The position numbers and the translations under genes were made by a program. From NCBI RefSeq assembly GCF_003285545.1, contig NZ_QLNV01000006.1:62001-126000 (forward strand): DNA of 64,000 bases. Direction: 5' to 3'. Each line of letters opens with the position of its first letter. The stretch's first letter is position 1. Under the pieces are notes generated by a model. It was not told where the DNA came from. It saw only the letters and a program-made list of their open reading frames with translations, and made no database searches. Of the stretch, positions 1 to 8,901 are shown in pieces. This DNA is from Sinomicrobium soli (GTDB lineage: Bacteria; Bacteroidota; Bacteroidia; Flavobacteriales; Flavobacteriaceae).

Positions 1-1527
1 TTAAAACCAGAAGCTTACCGAAGCTGAAATATGCCGGAAATTTTTATTTGCTCCGGACCCTTGTCCCGAGGGAAGTATCAGCGAATAAGCGATATCGAAT
101 TCGAGGGCATTGTGTTCCAGGTTCCTGGCCGTAGACAGCCTGGTATTCAGCTGAAAATAGTCGGTGGTGTGATAGGCCATGGCCGGAATAGCTATCCAGT
201 TGTAGTAGATATTGTCGCGGGCGGCTTTCGGATCATGGCTGTGTTGAAGGTGGAGTTTATAATCTGCCCCGGCACTCAGGTTGGTATCCCATGAACCGAG
301 GTACAGCCCTCCCGTAAGGGAAGCCCCTGCGTACAGATTGCTATAGGCAAATTTGTATCCGTAACTCTTGTCCAGTTCGTCCAGGCTCTCATAGCGGGTT
401 TTCAGGCTGATGGCTTTCAGGCCGTTTTCGACGGGAATACGATATATATTTGTCAACCCGGCATTTATAACGGAGGTGGTGTAGTTTTTCCGGAAATTTT
501 CCAGGGTATTGTCCCTGCTTTTTCCCGTTCCGGAAATGTATTCGGCTTCCAGAAGCTGTTCGAGGCTGTTTTTCCCTGCGGAGGCCTTGTGGAAAAGGGT
601 GGCGGTATGGAGGGTATAATCGTATCTTGCCACAATATTGCTTTGTGTAGCCTTATAGATCTCGTCGTTGATCCATTTTCGCTTTCCCGACCTGATGGAA
701 TAACGTGCGAGGATCTCTCCCGACTTGTTATCGAGGTGCCATTGTACAAGGGCCCCGGGACTGGTTTCCCGGCTGATGATCCCGCTGGTCAGGTTTTTGA
801 AATAAGATCCCAGCCCGGTATTGAAGTATATGTTATAGGTGTCGTCACTGGTAGGATGAGGGTATTTATTATGGAGTTCCGATCCGGTTTTTTTCTGGTA
901 GAGCTCAATGCCCATGCTGTAGCGGCCGTATGCTCCGGAGTTGTAAGTCAGGGAATAGCGCAGGAGGGAGGCCAGTTTTGTAAATTCATTCCGGGTATCG
1001 ATCTTGCGGTATGCCAGGTCGATATCGTATTTTATGGAGAGCCCCATGGCGTATTTGTCATTTGCAAATGTTTTGCTGATATCTGCGTTAAAACCGTAGT
1101 GCTGCAAGTTCCATTCGCCCGGTTTTTTGATAAAAAAGTAAAAAGGAGCGCCGTGATCCCTGTTAAAATAGGACAGGTTGGTATTTACACTGTCCGCACG
1201 ACTGTTCTCATACTCGAAACTTCCGTGTAAAGTCCACCCGCTGTTACCCAGGGTGGAAAGCGATGCGGTCTTCAGCCCTGTAAAGTTTCCCTTCCCGTAT
1301 TGTTGAGGGTTCCGGAAATCACCCTGCTCATTGGCAAACCGTCCTTTTATATAGGCCCGGTTTTTTCCTTTCCACCAGGAGATGGAAGAGGGAACGCGGG
1401 CATACAGTTTTTCAAAATAGAACTGTTCCTCCCGGCGCTCGGCAAAGGAACCCTGCTGGGCATGTACACGAAAGGCCAGGAGAACGAATGCGGCCAAAAG
1501 TAATTTCCGGATACTCACACTGATCAT
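1..1527 (-). CDS. DUF6850-like outer-membrane beta-barrel protein
   Basis: A 508-residue secreted protein with an N-terminal signal peptide (about residues 1-23, ending VHAQ). The rest is rich in alternating polar and aromatic residues and Tyr/Trp/Asn-rich strands, and the last residues are SASVSFWF. A terminal aromatic residue is typical of an outer-membrane barrel. I recognise it as resembling the DUF6850 family, whose biochemical function is not known. The stop codon occupies bases 1-3, so the gene is complete. It is the last gene of a minus-strand operon, starting 1 nt after the lipoprotein gene, so translational coupling is likely. It probably sits in the outer membrane next to the operon's TonB-dependent receptor. 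Assignment to barrel is firm; the family name is from memory. Confidence 0.75.
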   Translation of the reverse strand: MISVSIRKLLLAAFVLLAFRVHAQQGSFAERREEQFYFEKLYARVPSSISWWKGKNRAYIKGRFANEQGDFRNPQQYGKGNFTGLKTASLSTLGNSGWTLHGSFEYENSRADSVNTNLSYFNRDHGAPFYFFIKKPGEWNLQHYGFNADISKTFANDKYAMGLSIKYDIDLAYRKIDTRNEFTKLASLLRYSLTYNSGAYGRYSMGIELYQKKTGSELHNKYPHPTSDDTYNIYFNTGLGSYFKNLTSGIISRETSPGALVQWHLDNKSGEILARYSIRSGKRKWINDEIYKATQSNIVARYDYTLHTATLFHKASAGKNSLEQLLEAEYISGTGKSRDNTLENFRKNYTTSVINAGLTNIYRIPVENGLKAISLKTRYESLDELDKSYGYKFAYSNLYAGASLTGGLYLGSWDTNLSAGADYKLHLQHSHDPKAARDNIYYNWIAIPAMAYHTTDYFQLNTRLSTARNLEHNALEFDIAYSLILPSGQGSGANKNFRHISASVSFWF

Positions 1528-1528
1528 T

Positions 1529-2788
1529 TTAAAAATTTAATGCATTATAACCTTTGGCATCCGGGTAATCTATAGACTCGAAATCTGCCCCCGAATTATC
1601 GGTGTCCTGCAAGACTACCCTTCCGAAGAGAGTCGAGCGGTTTTCATCTACTTTTCTTCTCATGCTCATACTGGAATAGAAGGCCCCTCCGTCTGCCTTG
1701 AGGTAATTAAATCCGCTATCTATGACATCCGGTAGTCTTTTATAGGCCGCCGCCTGTGAGTTTTCGAGAAAATCAACCCCGTCTATGATATCACTTACCG
1801 GTATCTTCATCAGGTATGAGGGTGAGCCGTACCCTTCGTATTTGTAATATTCCACAATGTCCGTATCGCCGAAAGCCTTGTCTGTCCTGAAAATCACGGC
1901 CGAAGTGCCGTAAGAATCAAAAAGGCAGAGGGCGCCCTCAATATAAATATTGATCATGTTGGGGACATTCGGATTATCAAAATCAAAGAATGCACTGCCT
2001 TCCAGTCCCTGGGCCTCTTTCCAGGCTACGGAATACCGTTCCAGGTCTGCCCCGGTGTTGTCCAGCGCAAATTCGGCCCCGGGATTTGCTTCCTTAAAGT
2101 TCATGGCATTGAGGGCTATAACAATACTATTTCCGGGAGCTATGGGATAATCGTCACCATCTCCGGGAACCTGTTCGATAAAATCGGCGTATACATATTC
2201 AGAAGTGTCCAGCATATCGGTCAGGGGGTATTGATGTCCTGAAGCCCCTGTTTCCCCAAACAGGTTTGCAATATAGAGTCCGTCTGCATAAATAACCTGG
2301 TCACTGTTGTTAAAGATCTCTATGAACTGGTCCTTAAACAGGGTTACGTACCCGTCATTGGCCCCGTTGTAATATATTTCCTTGATCACCAGTGTACCGT
2401 TGGGGTCTACGGCCCTGACCCGTATCTCCACTTCCGTGTTCAGGTTGCTTTCCACGGCTATGCCTGTTTGCGAACCGCTGAGGGTATAGTCTTCCCCCTC
2501 AACATAATGAGAGACCGCGGCATTATAGGTCCCTGCCGGGATATCCGGGAAATGGGCCTTTCCGGAAGCATCGGTAGTGCCTTCCCTGCTGGTATTATCG
2601 GTGGTATTGAGCAACTGAACAGTGAGCCCCTGCAGCGGAAGGGCATCGTTATCGTCTTCGCCGGTAACCGTAATGGTTACGTTCCCGAGGAAATTTTCAT
2701 CGTCGTCATTGCTACAGCCGGTGATGAACATTATGGTACAGAGCAGGGAACATAATAAAGATGTTTTGGACAAATTGTTACTTTTCAT
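1529..2788 (-). CDS. DUF4876-like surface lipoprotein with lamin-tail-like domain
   Basis: A 419-residue lipoprotein. The signal peptide ends in a lipobox with Cys25 (FITGC), followed by SNDDDEN, an acidic stretch typical of surface-exposed lipoproteins in this phylum. Residues about 35-125 look like a carboxypeptidase-regulatory/Ig-like beta-sandwich (GLTVQL, GTTDASGKAHFPDIPAG). Residues about 132-260 resemble a lamin-tail domain (LVIKEIYYNG, FIEIFNNSDQ, ADGLYIAN). The overall match is to DUF4876. It lies 16 nt downstream of the TonB receptor gene and 1 nt upstream of the barrel gene. I infer an accessory, possibly ligand- or protein-binding, role at the cell surface; no enzyme motif is visible. 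Confidence 0.75.
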   Translation of the reverse strand: MKSNNLSKTSLLCSLLCTIMFITGCSNDDDENFLGNVTITVTGEDDNDALPLQGLTVQLLNTTDNTSREGTTDASGKAHFPDIPAGTYNAAVSHYVEGEDYTLSGSQTGIAVESNLNTEVEIRVRAVDPNGTLVIKEIYYNGANDGYVTLFKDQFIEIFNNSDQVIYADGLYIANLFGETGASGHQYPLTDMLDTSEYVYADFIEQVPGDGDDYPIAPGNSIVIALNAMNFKEANPGAEFALDNTGADLERYSVAWKEAQGLEGSAFFDFDNPNVPNMINIYIEGALCLFDSYGTSAVIFRTDKAFGDTDIVEYYKYEGYGSPSYLMKIPVSDIIDGVDFLENSQAAAYKRLPDVIDSGFNYLKADGGAFYSSMSMRRKVDENRSTLFGRVVLQDTDNSGADFESIDYPDAKGYNALNF

Positions 2789-2804
2789 GATTATAGTTAT
2801 ATAG

Positions 2805-5477
2805 TTAATTTTGGTTACTTCCTATGCGGAATAACATGGAAAATCCGACGGTAAGGTCATCGTTCAGGTATCTTCGGTTGCCGTTGATCACGTAAGTGGG
2901 ATTTTTCCAGAGGAAATTATTGGCAAAGAAGCTGAAGGAATGTCCCGAAGCCGTTTCTTTTCTGATCTGCAGGTTAAAATTGGTATGAAAAGGAGGTTTT
3001 TCGTATGGTGTAAACGTATTTTCGGAAAGCCTGAGGTCATCATAAGCCCCCGAGGCCCTTTCGTCTTCGGGAATGGGATATAGTATTCCTTTATGATCGT
3101 AATAGGCATAGGGGTAGAGGCTTCTGGCATGCCTTTGGCTGTAATTCCTGAAATTCATTTCCCCGGCTATGGTAAACACCAGTCTCAGGGAAGGAATATG
3201 CTGTATGGCAGTCAGCGTACCCCGGCTGAGATAGGTGGTCCTGTCGGGGTTTTCATAGACCCCGAAGCGGGTTCTGGCATCTCCGATCACGTAGTTCGAA
3301 ATGCCTATATCATATCCGGTGTATCTCTCCCGGGTCTTTATATGGGCCATCCTGAAACTGAACCGGGTGTCGGTAACGGGGATCCTGGGAAAGCTCATAT
3401 TGACTTCCAGCCCCCTTGTTTTTGCAAAATACTCGTTTTTGAGTACCTGTACGGTACGGGCTATGTTCTCGGTTTCTCCCGTGGCCTCTACCACCGGGGG
3501 AAGGTTTTCGGGTTGCTCCGTTACGGTATAGAGATCTTTTTCCAGGGCAATAAGTTCCGGGGAGTGGTAAATGCCGTTGTCGAGGTCTTTCCGGTAGTAG
3601 GTGAGGTTTATCCTGAGATCTTTGTTTTCCCAGTCTATTCCGGCTTCACGGGTTGTCACGGTACTGGGCCGGAGCGCACTGTTGTCGGGATAATATACAT
3701 GAGTGGTTACCACGGCAAGCCTTTCGTCCGGATTTGGGGCATAATACCCGAGGTTGGTAAAATCGATATAGGTGGGGCCAGGGTGGAGTTCGATCATCGC
3801 AGGGGCCCGGTAAGCCTTGCCCCAGGCAGCCCGCAGGCTTATCTTTTGAAAGACCGTGGCCTTATAAGACAAGCGGGGAGACCAGAGGTTGTACCGCCCC
3901 AGCATATAATCGTAACGCACGCCTATCCTGGCTTCGGACCTCCAGTGTGTGAAATCGTTTATGACCTTGGTCTCGTGATAGGCAGACAGGGTTTCGGAAG
4001 CGGGTATCCGGTGAAACCTGGCCGAACGGCTCCCTATAACATTACCCGTGGCAGCAATATTATTGGTGGCGGCCCTTCCTTTTCCCGTATTCTTGTCGAA
4101 AGTATACTGTATACCCGTATCAAAATAAATACTGGTATGTGGTTCGGGGAGCCATTTTTGCACGCTTTCCACACGGAGGTCAATACTTACGGGTTGCCCT
4201 TCTATTTTTTTTACCTGTTCGTAGGTCAGCGGAGAATATCCTGTAAAGTATGTTCCCGGCTCCAGGGCTTCCACAAAGGGAAGCGGCCCGTTGGTCTGCA
4301 GTGATTCGAAATAGGAAGTCTGCCGGTTGAGGCTTCCAGAAAAATTATAGTCCAGTTTACCCAGCAGGTCCAGGGAACCATTGAGGTTAATGCGGTAATT
4401 GGTGCTTTTTACGTCGGAGACATTTTTGTATATTTCATCGGGCTCATGGCGCAATCCGTCATCTGAATGGTAGAGCTGCAGGGCGGTGGTATGGAACCAG
4501 TTCAGGGTGGCTGATACCTGTGTGCGCCAGCGCAGCCCCAGGTTCAGGTTCTGGTAGTAGTTTTTCTTTTCTGTGGCGCTTCCGGTGGAATACAGGTAGG
4601 ACAGGTCGGTAAACAGTATTCCCGAACCGTTTTTCAGGGCAATACCCCGCGATAACCCGGCCTGGTACGTGGTCGGGGTAATATTGGTCTGGACCGTGAG
4701 CGGTTGCCTGCCTACGCTCTGCTTTACGATAATGGCCCCCGAAGACATGTTTCCGTATTTTGGAGAAGCCACACCGTTTACTACTTCCACGGTTTCGATG
4801 GAGTTGGCCGAAATACCCCTCAGGTCAATCCCCCTTGCGGCGGTGGTATTTCCGGAAAGGGAAAAGGAAGACGAGGGATTTCTGACCTGCATATCGGCAT
4901 CGTTACTGATCCTTGCCCCGTCTATGATAACAGCAGTACCGAAGGCGTTGGCCTGTGAGGCCACAGCCGATCTGAGATTGGCCTGCTGTACGGTATTCAG
5001 GTTTCCCATTTGTTGCTCGCTGCCCGGCAGCAGGGTGAGAATGTCCCCCAGGCTCCTGGCGTGAATTTGTCTTATAGCCTGGCGGTCTATTTTAAACGTA
5101 CTGCTGCCTTCTATACTCTCACGTTGTTCCCCGGTAACCACTACTTCGCTGAGTTCCAGCGATTCGGTTTTGAGCACTATCGGTATGGTGGTGTCCCGGG
5201 TCATGTGAAAGCGGAGTTCCAGCGCCCGGTATCCCAGTATATCCGAAATTACGGATTGCTCCCCGGGTTTGAGCAGAAGTTCAAACCTCCCGTCGGTATC
5301 CGTATAGGTATACACATCCTTTTCCCTGGTATACACCGATACCATTTGCAATGGCTGTCCTTGCTCATTGCGGACGGAACCGTCAAGACGAACGGTTTGC
5401 CCGGTGGAGAAAAAAGGTACGGACATCAACAGTAAAAGGTATGGCAGGGGGGCGGTAATCGGTTTTATCCCTTTCAT
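2805..5477 (-). CDS. TonB-dependent receptor with carboxypeptidase-like regulatory domain
   Basis: An 890-residue outer-membrane receptor. A signal peptide (about 1-26) is followed by a CarboxypepD_reg-like domain (about 28-110), a TonB-box-like segment SEVVVTG (about 109-115) and a plug domain with TLLPG and the ETVEVVNG motif. A long 22-strand-type barrel makes up the rest. No SusD-like gene accompanies it, so this is not a classical Sus-type polysaccharide importer. It starts 48 nt after the M16 protease gene and shares its operon. The neighbouring protease suggests that a peptide, protein or metal-bearing ligand is imported and processed, but the substrate cannot be read from the sequence. 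The C-terminus (FRIGSNQN) does not end in an aromatic residue, which is slightly unusual for a barrel. Confidence 0.9.
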   Translation of the reverse strand: MKGIKPITAPLPYLLLLMSVPFFSTGQTVRLDGSVRNEQGQPLQMVSVYTREKDVYTYTDTDGRFELLLKPGEQSVISDILGYRALELRFHMTRDTTIPIVLKTESLELSEVVVTGEQRESIEGSSTFKIDRQAIRQIHARSLGDILTLLPGSEQQMGNLNTVQQANLRSAVASQANAFGTAVIIDGARISNDADMQVRNPSSSFSLSGNTTAARGIDLRGISANSIETVEVVNGVASPKYGNMSSGAIIVKQSVGRQPLTVQTNITPTTYQAGLSRGIALKNGSGILFTDLSYLYSTGSATEKKNYYQNLNLGLRWRTQVSATLNWFHTTALQLYHSDDGLRHEPDEIYKNVSDVKSTNYRINLNGSLDLLGKLDYNFSGSLNRQTSYFESLQTNGPLPFVEALEPGTYFTGYSPLTYEQVKKIEGQPVSIDLRVESVQKWLPEPHTSIYFDTGIQYTFDKNTGKGRAATNNIAATGNVIGSRSARFHRIPASETLSAYHETKVINDFTHWRSEARIGVRYDYMLGRYNLWSPRLSYKATVFQKISLRAAWGKAYRAPAMIELHPGPTYIDFTNLGYYAPNPDERLAVVTTHVYYPDNSALRPSTVTTREAGIDWENKDLRINLTYYRKDLDNGIYHSPELIALEKDLYTVTEQPENLPPVVEATGETENIARTVQVLKNEYFAKTRGLEVNMSFPRIPVTDTRFSFRMAHIKTRERYTGYDIGISNYVIGDARTRFGVYENPDRTTYLSRGTLTAIQHIPSLRLVFTIAGEMNFRNYSQRHARSLYPYAYYDHKGILYPIPEDERASGAYDDLRLSENTFTPYEKPPFHTNFNLQIRKETASGHSFSFFANNFLWKNPTYVINGNRRYLNDDLTVGFSMLFRIGSNQN

Positions 5478-5525
5478 TATAAGATGATCAGTGTGTTTTT
5501 ATGGTTTACTGGCGGAAACCGGGGT

Positions 5526-8315
5526 TTACGGTTCAAAGGTCAGGGTGTAGTGTTTCATCTGCTTATTGAGGAACTTCCGGGTGAAGCGCTTTATTTCTTC
5601 TTTGTTTACCGTTTCCGGAAAACCCCCGGCCGCGTGTAGCGAATCAAGATCATATCCGTCCCTGATATAGGTATACATGCGGGTATAGGCCGAATGGCTG
5701 TAATTCTTGCTTTGTGCCACGGATTTGGCATAAGCACTGATCACCTTGTGCAGCTCTTTGTCGGAGATATTTCCGCTCTTTATTTTGTCTATTTCGTCAT
5801 TTACAATTTGTATGAGTTCTTCCGGTTTTTCCGGGTCACAATCAAAGCTTACCGATAAGGTAAGGGCAGGGGAAGGGCGCCTGGAAAGGCTTCCCGAAAC
5901 AGAAGCGCCATACGTGCCTCCCTGCTTTTCCCGCAGTTCATTGGTAAGGCGTAACTGCAGGAGGTCTGCTACATAGCGTATGAGCGTCTGGTTCCTGAAG
6001 TTGTATGCTGCGGCATTCCTGAATTTCATTTTTACCGTTGATTTGGGGGTTTCCATCTTTACGGGAATTCTTCTTACCAGGGATTTGTGTTTCCAGGGAA
6101 CGGAAACGTCACGCCACTGTTCTTTCCGGCCCGACGAAGGCGTAGAAGCTACATACTGTTCAAGAAGTGTTTTCAGGGTTTCCTCTTCTATATCGCCTAT
6201 AATAAACATTTCGAGACGATCCAGCGCGTCAAACCGTTCGTGGTATATCTCCTGTAGTCGTGAAAATGAAATCGCTTCTATATAGTTTTTGTCGAACAGG
6301 CTGAATCTGGGGTTCCCGGTATCGTATACGGCCAGGGAAAGGCTGTCACTGATAACATTACGGGGTTTTTTATAGTATTTCTGGTAACTGTCGTTCAGGC
6401 TTTCTATCTTCTGATCGTACATTTCGCGATCAAACCTCGGGTGATTGAGTTGCAGGTAAAACAACCGGAACAGGGTTTCCAGGTCTCTGGCCATTCCGTA
6501 ACCGGTGATGACCTCCGTGGTTTCCGATACACTCAGGGCAACCCTCGCCACTTTTCCGGCAAGAAGCTTGTTGAGGTCGGTTGCAGAATACCGGTACACC
6601 CCCGAAGCCTGGGCAACAACCGTCGAATAGTTGGCTGAAGGAATGTCTTCCGGGCGGTAAAGCGATTTGCCCCCGTCACTTTCCGCACTGAAGAATACTT
6701 CTCCCTTGTTTTTATCGGTAAATTTATAATGTACCTTCCAACCGTTGCTCAGTGTGAACGTATAGGCATCTATATTCTTTAAATAAGTTTCTTCCGTGAT
6801 CTTTCCGGGCACAATGGTAATCCCTTCCATCAGGTCGGTATTTAAGGTATCCTCCTCCGGGGCCGGCCAGGAATGTGATTCCGAATGGTGCAGGATCTGC
6901 GTGGCTTCTGCCTCCGTCAGGTTGTTTTCGTTCTCTACTCCTGTAACCAGTATAATACGGTTTTCTTTCCGGAACAGCTGCTTCAATACTTCAGTGATCT
7001 CTTCGTTGCTGACATCCTTGCGGAGTTCCCGGAACCGTTCGAGCGATACAGAAGCAGAGGTAAACGGCGTGTTGTATAGATACAGTTCCTGTATGCGTTG
7101 TTCTATTTTGTCGTGAGACATCTCGTCTTCCTTTTCTGCCCTGATACGGAACCCCGCTTCCATGTTGGTCATCGCACGTTCTGTTTCCGGGAGAGAAAAA
7201 CCGTGCTGTTCTGCAATGACATAGGTGTCTGTAACGGCCTTGAAAGCCTCTTGCTGACGGCCTGGTTTGGGAGTGATCCGTACTCCGAACTGATCGGTTA
7301 AGGGAGAGAGCCTTCCGTAATACACATAGGCCGACCGGAACGGGCAGTCTTTTTCCTTACTCATTTCATCGAGCCGGGTGTTGAGCATGGAGAGGCTGAG
7401 CTCACGAAGCTGTTCCCGGTGCAGGTATTGTGTGAGATCGGGATGGGCCACCTGCCGGGGATGACGGATGACCAGGCTTATATCTGCCTGGTTGATTTCC
7501 TTGTCGGTAGCCATCTTATACCGGGTTTCCTTATGCTCGGGAATGGGGTAGAATATTCTTTCTGGCGCTTTTTCCGGAACCCCGATATCTGAAAAACGGG
7601 TTTTTATCTTTTCTGCGATTTCTTCCGGTTTTATGTCACCTATTACAACAACGGCCTGCAGATCCGGGCGATACCAGTCCCGGTAAAAGCGGCGAAGTGC
7701 TTCCGGGGAAAAGTTTTTGACCACTTCCATACTGCCTATGGGGGTTCTGTGGGCATAACGCGTATTGTTGTAAAGTATAGGAAGCATGGCATCGTATATC
7801 CTTCGGCCGGCCGTATTCCGGGTGCGCCACTCTTCTACGATGACCCCTCTTTCGGCATCGATCTCCTTTTCCTCCAGCAACAGCCCGGTGCTCCAGTCAT
7901 AAAGGGTGAGCAGGGATTGATCTATCAGCTCATCACTGTGCGCCGGGATACCGCTGAGATTGTAAACCGTTTCGTCAAAACTGGTGTATGCATTGATATT
8001 AATGCCAAAGGATGCCCCGTGTTTTTCAAAATAGTCCAGGAGCTCTTTGCCCGGGAAATGCCGCGTACCGTTAAAGGCCATATGCTCCAGGAAATGGGCC
8101 AGGCCCTGCTGCTTATCGGTTTCCAGTATGGAACCGGCATTTTGTATAAGATAGTAGCTGGCCTGCTGTTTTACCATATCTGTCGGGTAAATATAGTAGT
8201 GAAGGCCATTGTCCAGCACACCGGAAACCAGTCTGGGGTGTGTTGCGGGATGTTGGGCAGATAAGGTATGGATAAGGGGAAGCAGGATAAGCGTAAGCGT
8301 TCTTCTTATAATCAT
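5526..8315 (-). CDS. M16 family zinc metallopeptidase (pitrilysin/PqqL-like)
   Basis: A 929-residue two-half M16 protease with an N-terminal signal peptide (ends LSAQ). The inverted zinc motif HxxEH is present as HFLEH at residues 74-78 (His74, Glu77 as base, His78), and a Glu near residue 155 (DAERG) fits the third ligand spacing. Two M16_C-like domains follow, and the C-terminal half has lost the zinc motif, as usual for single-chain M16 enzymes. It should act in the periplasm or outer membrane on peptides. It is the first gene of the operon with the TonB receptor. Pairing of a TonB receptor with an M16 protease recalls the FusA/FusC (PqqL) ferredoxin-uptake arrangement in proteobacteria, but homology to that system is not shown here. 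Confidence 0.9.
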   Translation of the reverse strand: MIIRRTLTLILLPLIHTLSAQHPATHPRLVSGVLDNGLHYYIYPTDMVKQQASYYLIQNAGSILETDKQQGLAHFLEHMAFNGTRHFPGKELLDYFEKHGASFGININAYTSFDETVYNLSGIPAHSDELIDQSLLTLYDWSTGLLLEEKEIDAERGVIVEEWRTRNTAGRRIYDAMLPILYNNTRYAHRTPIGSMEVVKNFSPEALRRFYRDWYRPDLQAVVVIGDIKPEEIAEKIKTRFSDIGVPEKAPERIFYPIPEHKETRYKMATDKEINQADISLVIRHPRQVAHPDLTQYLHREQLRELSLSMLNTRLDEMSKEKDCPFRSAYVYYGRLSPLTDQFGVRITPKPGRQQEAFKAVTDTYVIAEQHGFSLPETERAMTNMEAGFRIRAEKEDEMSHDKIEQRIQELYLYNTPFTSASVSLERFRELRKDVSNEEITEVLKQLFRKENRIILVTGVENENNLTEAEATQILHHSESHSWPAPEEDTLNTDLMEGITIVPGKITEETYLKNIDAYTFTLSNGWKVHYKFTDKNKGEVFFSAESDGGKSLYRPEDIPSANYSTVVAQASGVYRYSATDLNKLLAGKVARVALSVSETTEVITGYGMARDLETLFRLFYLQLNHPRFDREMYDQKIESLNDSYQKYYKKPRNVISDSLSLAVYDTGNPRFSLFDKNYIEAISFSRLQEIYHERFDALDRLEMFIIGDIEEETLKTLLEQYVASTPSSGRKEQWRDVSVPWKHKSLVRRIPVKMETPKSTVKMKFRNAAAYNFRNQTLIRYVADLLQLRLTNELREKQGGTYGASVSGSLSRRPSPALTLSVSFDCDPEKPEELIQIVNDEIDKIKSGNISDKELHKVISAYAKSVAQSKNYSHSAYTRMYTYIRDGYDLDSLHAAGGFPETVNKEEIKRFTRKFLNKQMKHYTLTFEP

Positions 8316-8343
8316 TTTAATTTAGAATAAATAAATATAAATA

Positions 8344-8351
8344 CAAAAGTA
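8344..8351 (-). promoter_or_regulatory. Candidate -7 box for the M16/TonB receptor operon
   Basis: Read on the minus strand this is TACTTTTG, matching the Bacteroidota TAnnTTTG box, 28 nt upstream of the protease start codon. The nearest TTG that could serve as the -33 element (8380-8378) is 26 nt away, slightly beyond the usual 17-23 nt, so the call is tentative. Confidence 0.4.
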
Positions 8352-8850
8352 AAATGGAAGTTACTACAGCACCTACGCAAAACGGAGATATAATGCCGTT
8401 AAATGGAGTTTAACACAGGGAGGACCTTACTCACTTCAGAAAATTTATAGGCTTATTTGAGTGCTATCCGGGCAAAAATGATCAGGAATAATACTCCGCA
8501 TACGGATTATAAATGTTCCGCGGTTTGGCTAAAATCATGTATGATGTCATACCGAAATATCCAGGGAGAAAGACTGTTTTTGCTTGTAAACAAGATGTTT
8601 ATGTAAATTATTAAAATATATGTTTTCAGTTATTTATATTGTTTTATATAAAGTTTTACTATAATTTATTTTTCTCCTGTAACTCATAATAGTAAAACAG
8701 GAAAATCCGGTCTGTGTCAGGGCTTTTTTCCTGATTTTTTGCCGCCTGCCCAAGTGCTCCGGAACGGTATAAGAGATTTTATGAAAATGACAAAAATCCG
8801 GGTAATTTATCGTAACGCAGGTAGAGTGCAGATGAGCAAAAAGGATTATT
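8352..8850. other. Long divergent intergenic region, no gene seen
   Basis: About 500 AT-rich bases between two divergent transcription units. A 99-codon minus-strand frame at 8634-8933 has no recognisable domain, low-complexity composition, and overlaps the promoter and start of the next gene, so I do not call it. No riboswitch-like or RNA-gene structure was evident by eye. Confidence 0.5.
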
Positions 8851-8878
8851 TTGCTATCGGTAAAAAACCGTACCTTTA
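8851..8878 (+). promoter_or_regulatory. Candidate promoter for the Yellow-like gene
   Basis: TTG at 8851-8853, 17-nt spacer, then TACCTTTA at 8871-8878, close to the TTG-N17-23-TAnnTTTG consensus of this phylum. It lies 23 nt upstream of the ATG at 8902. This argues against a longer frame that would start at the same TTG. Confidence 0.5.
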
Positions 8879-8901
8879 AGGAAGCAAAAAAACAATGTGC
8901 C

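Noticed and set aside
3093-4304. A 403-codon open frame on the plus strand
   Set aside because: It lies fully antisense to the TonB-dependent receptor, has no recognised domain, and its composition is that of a shadow of the real gene.
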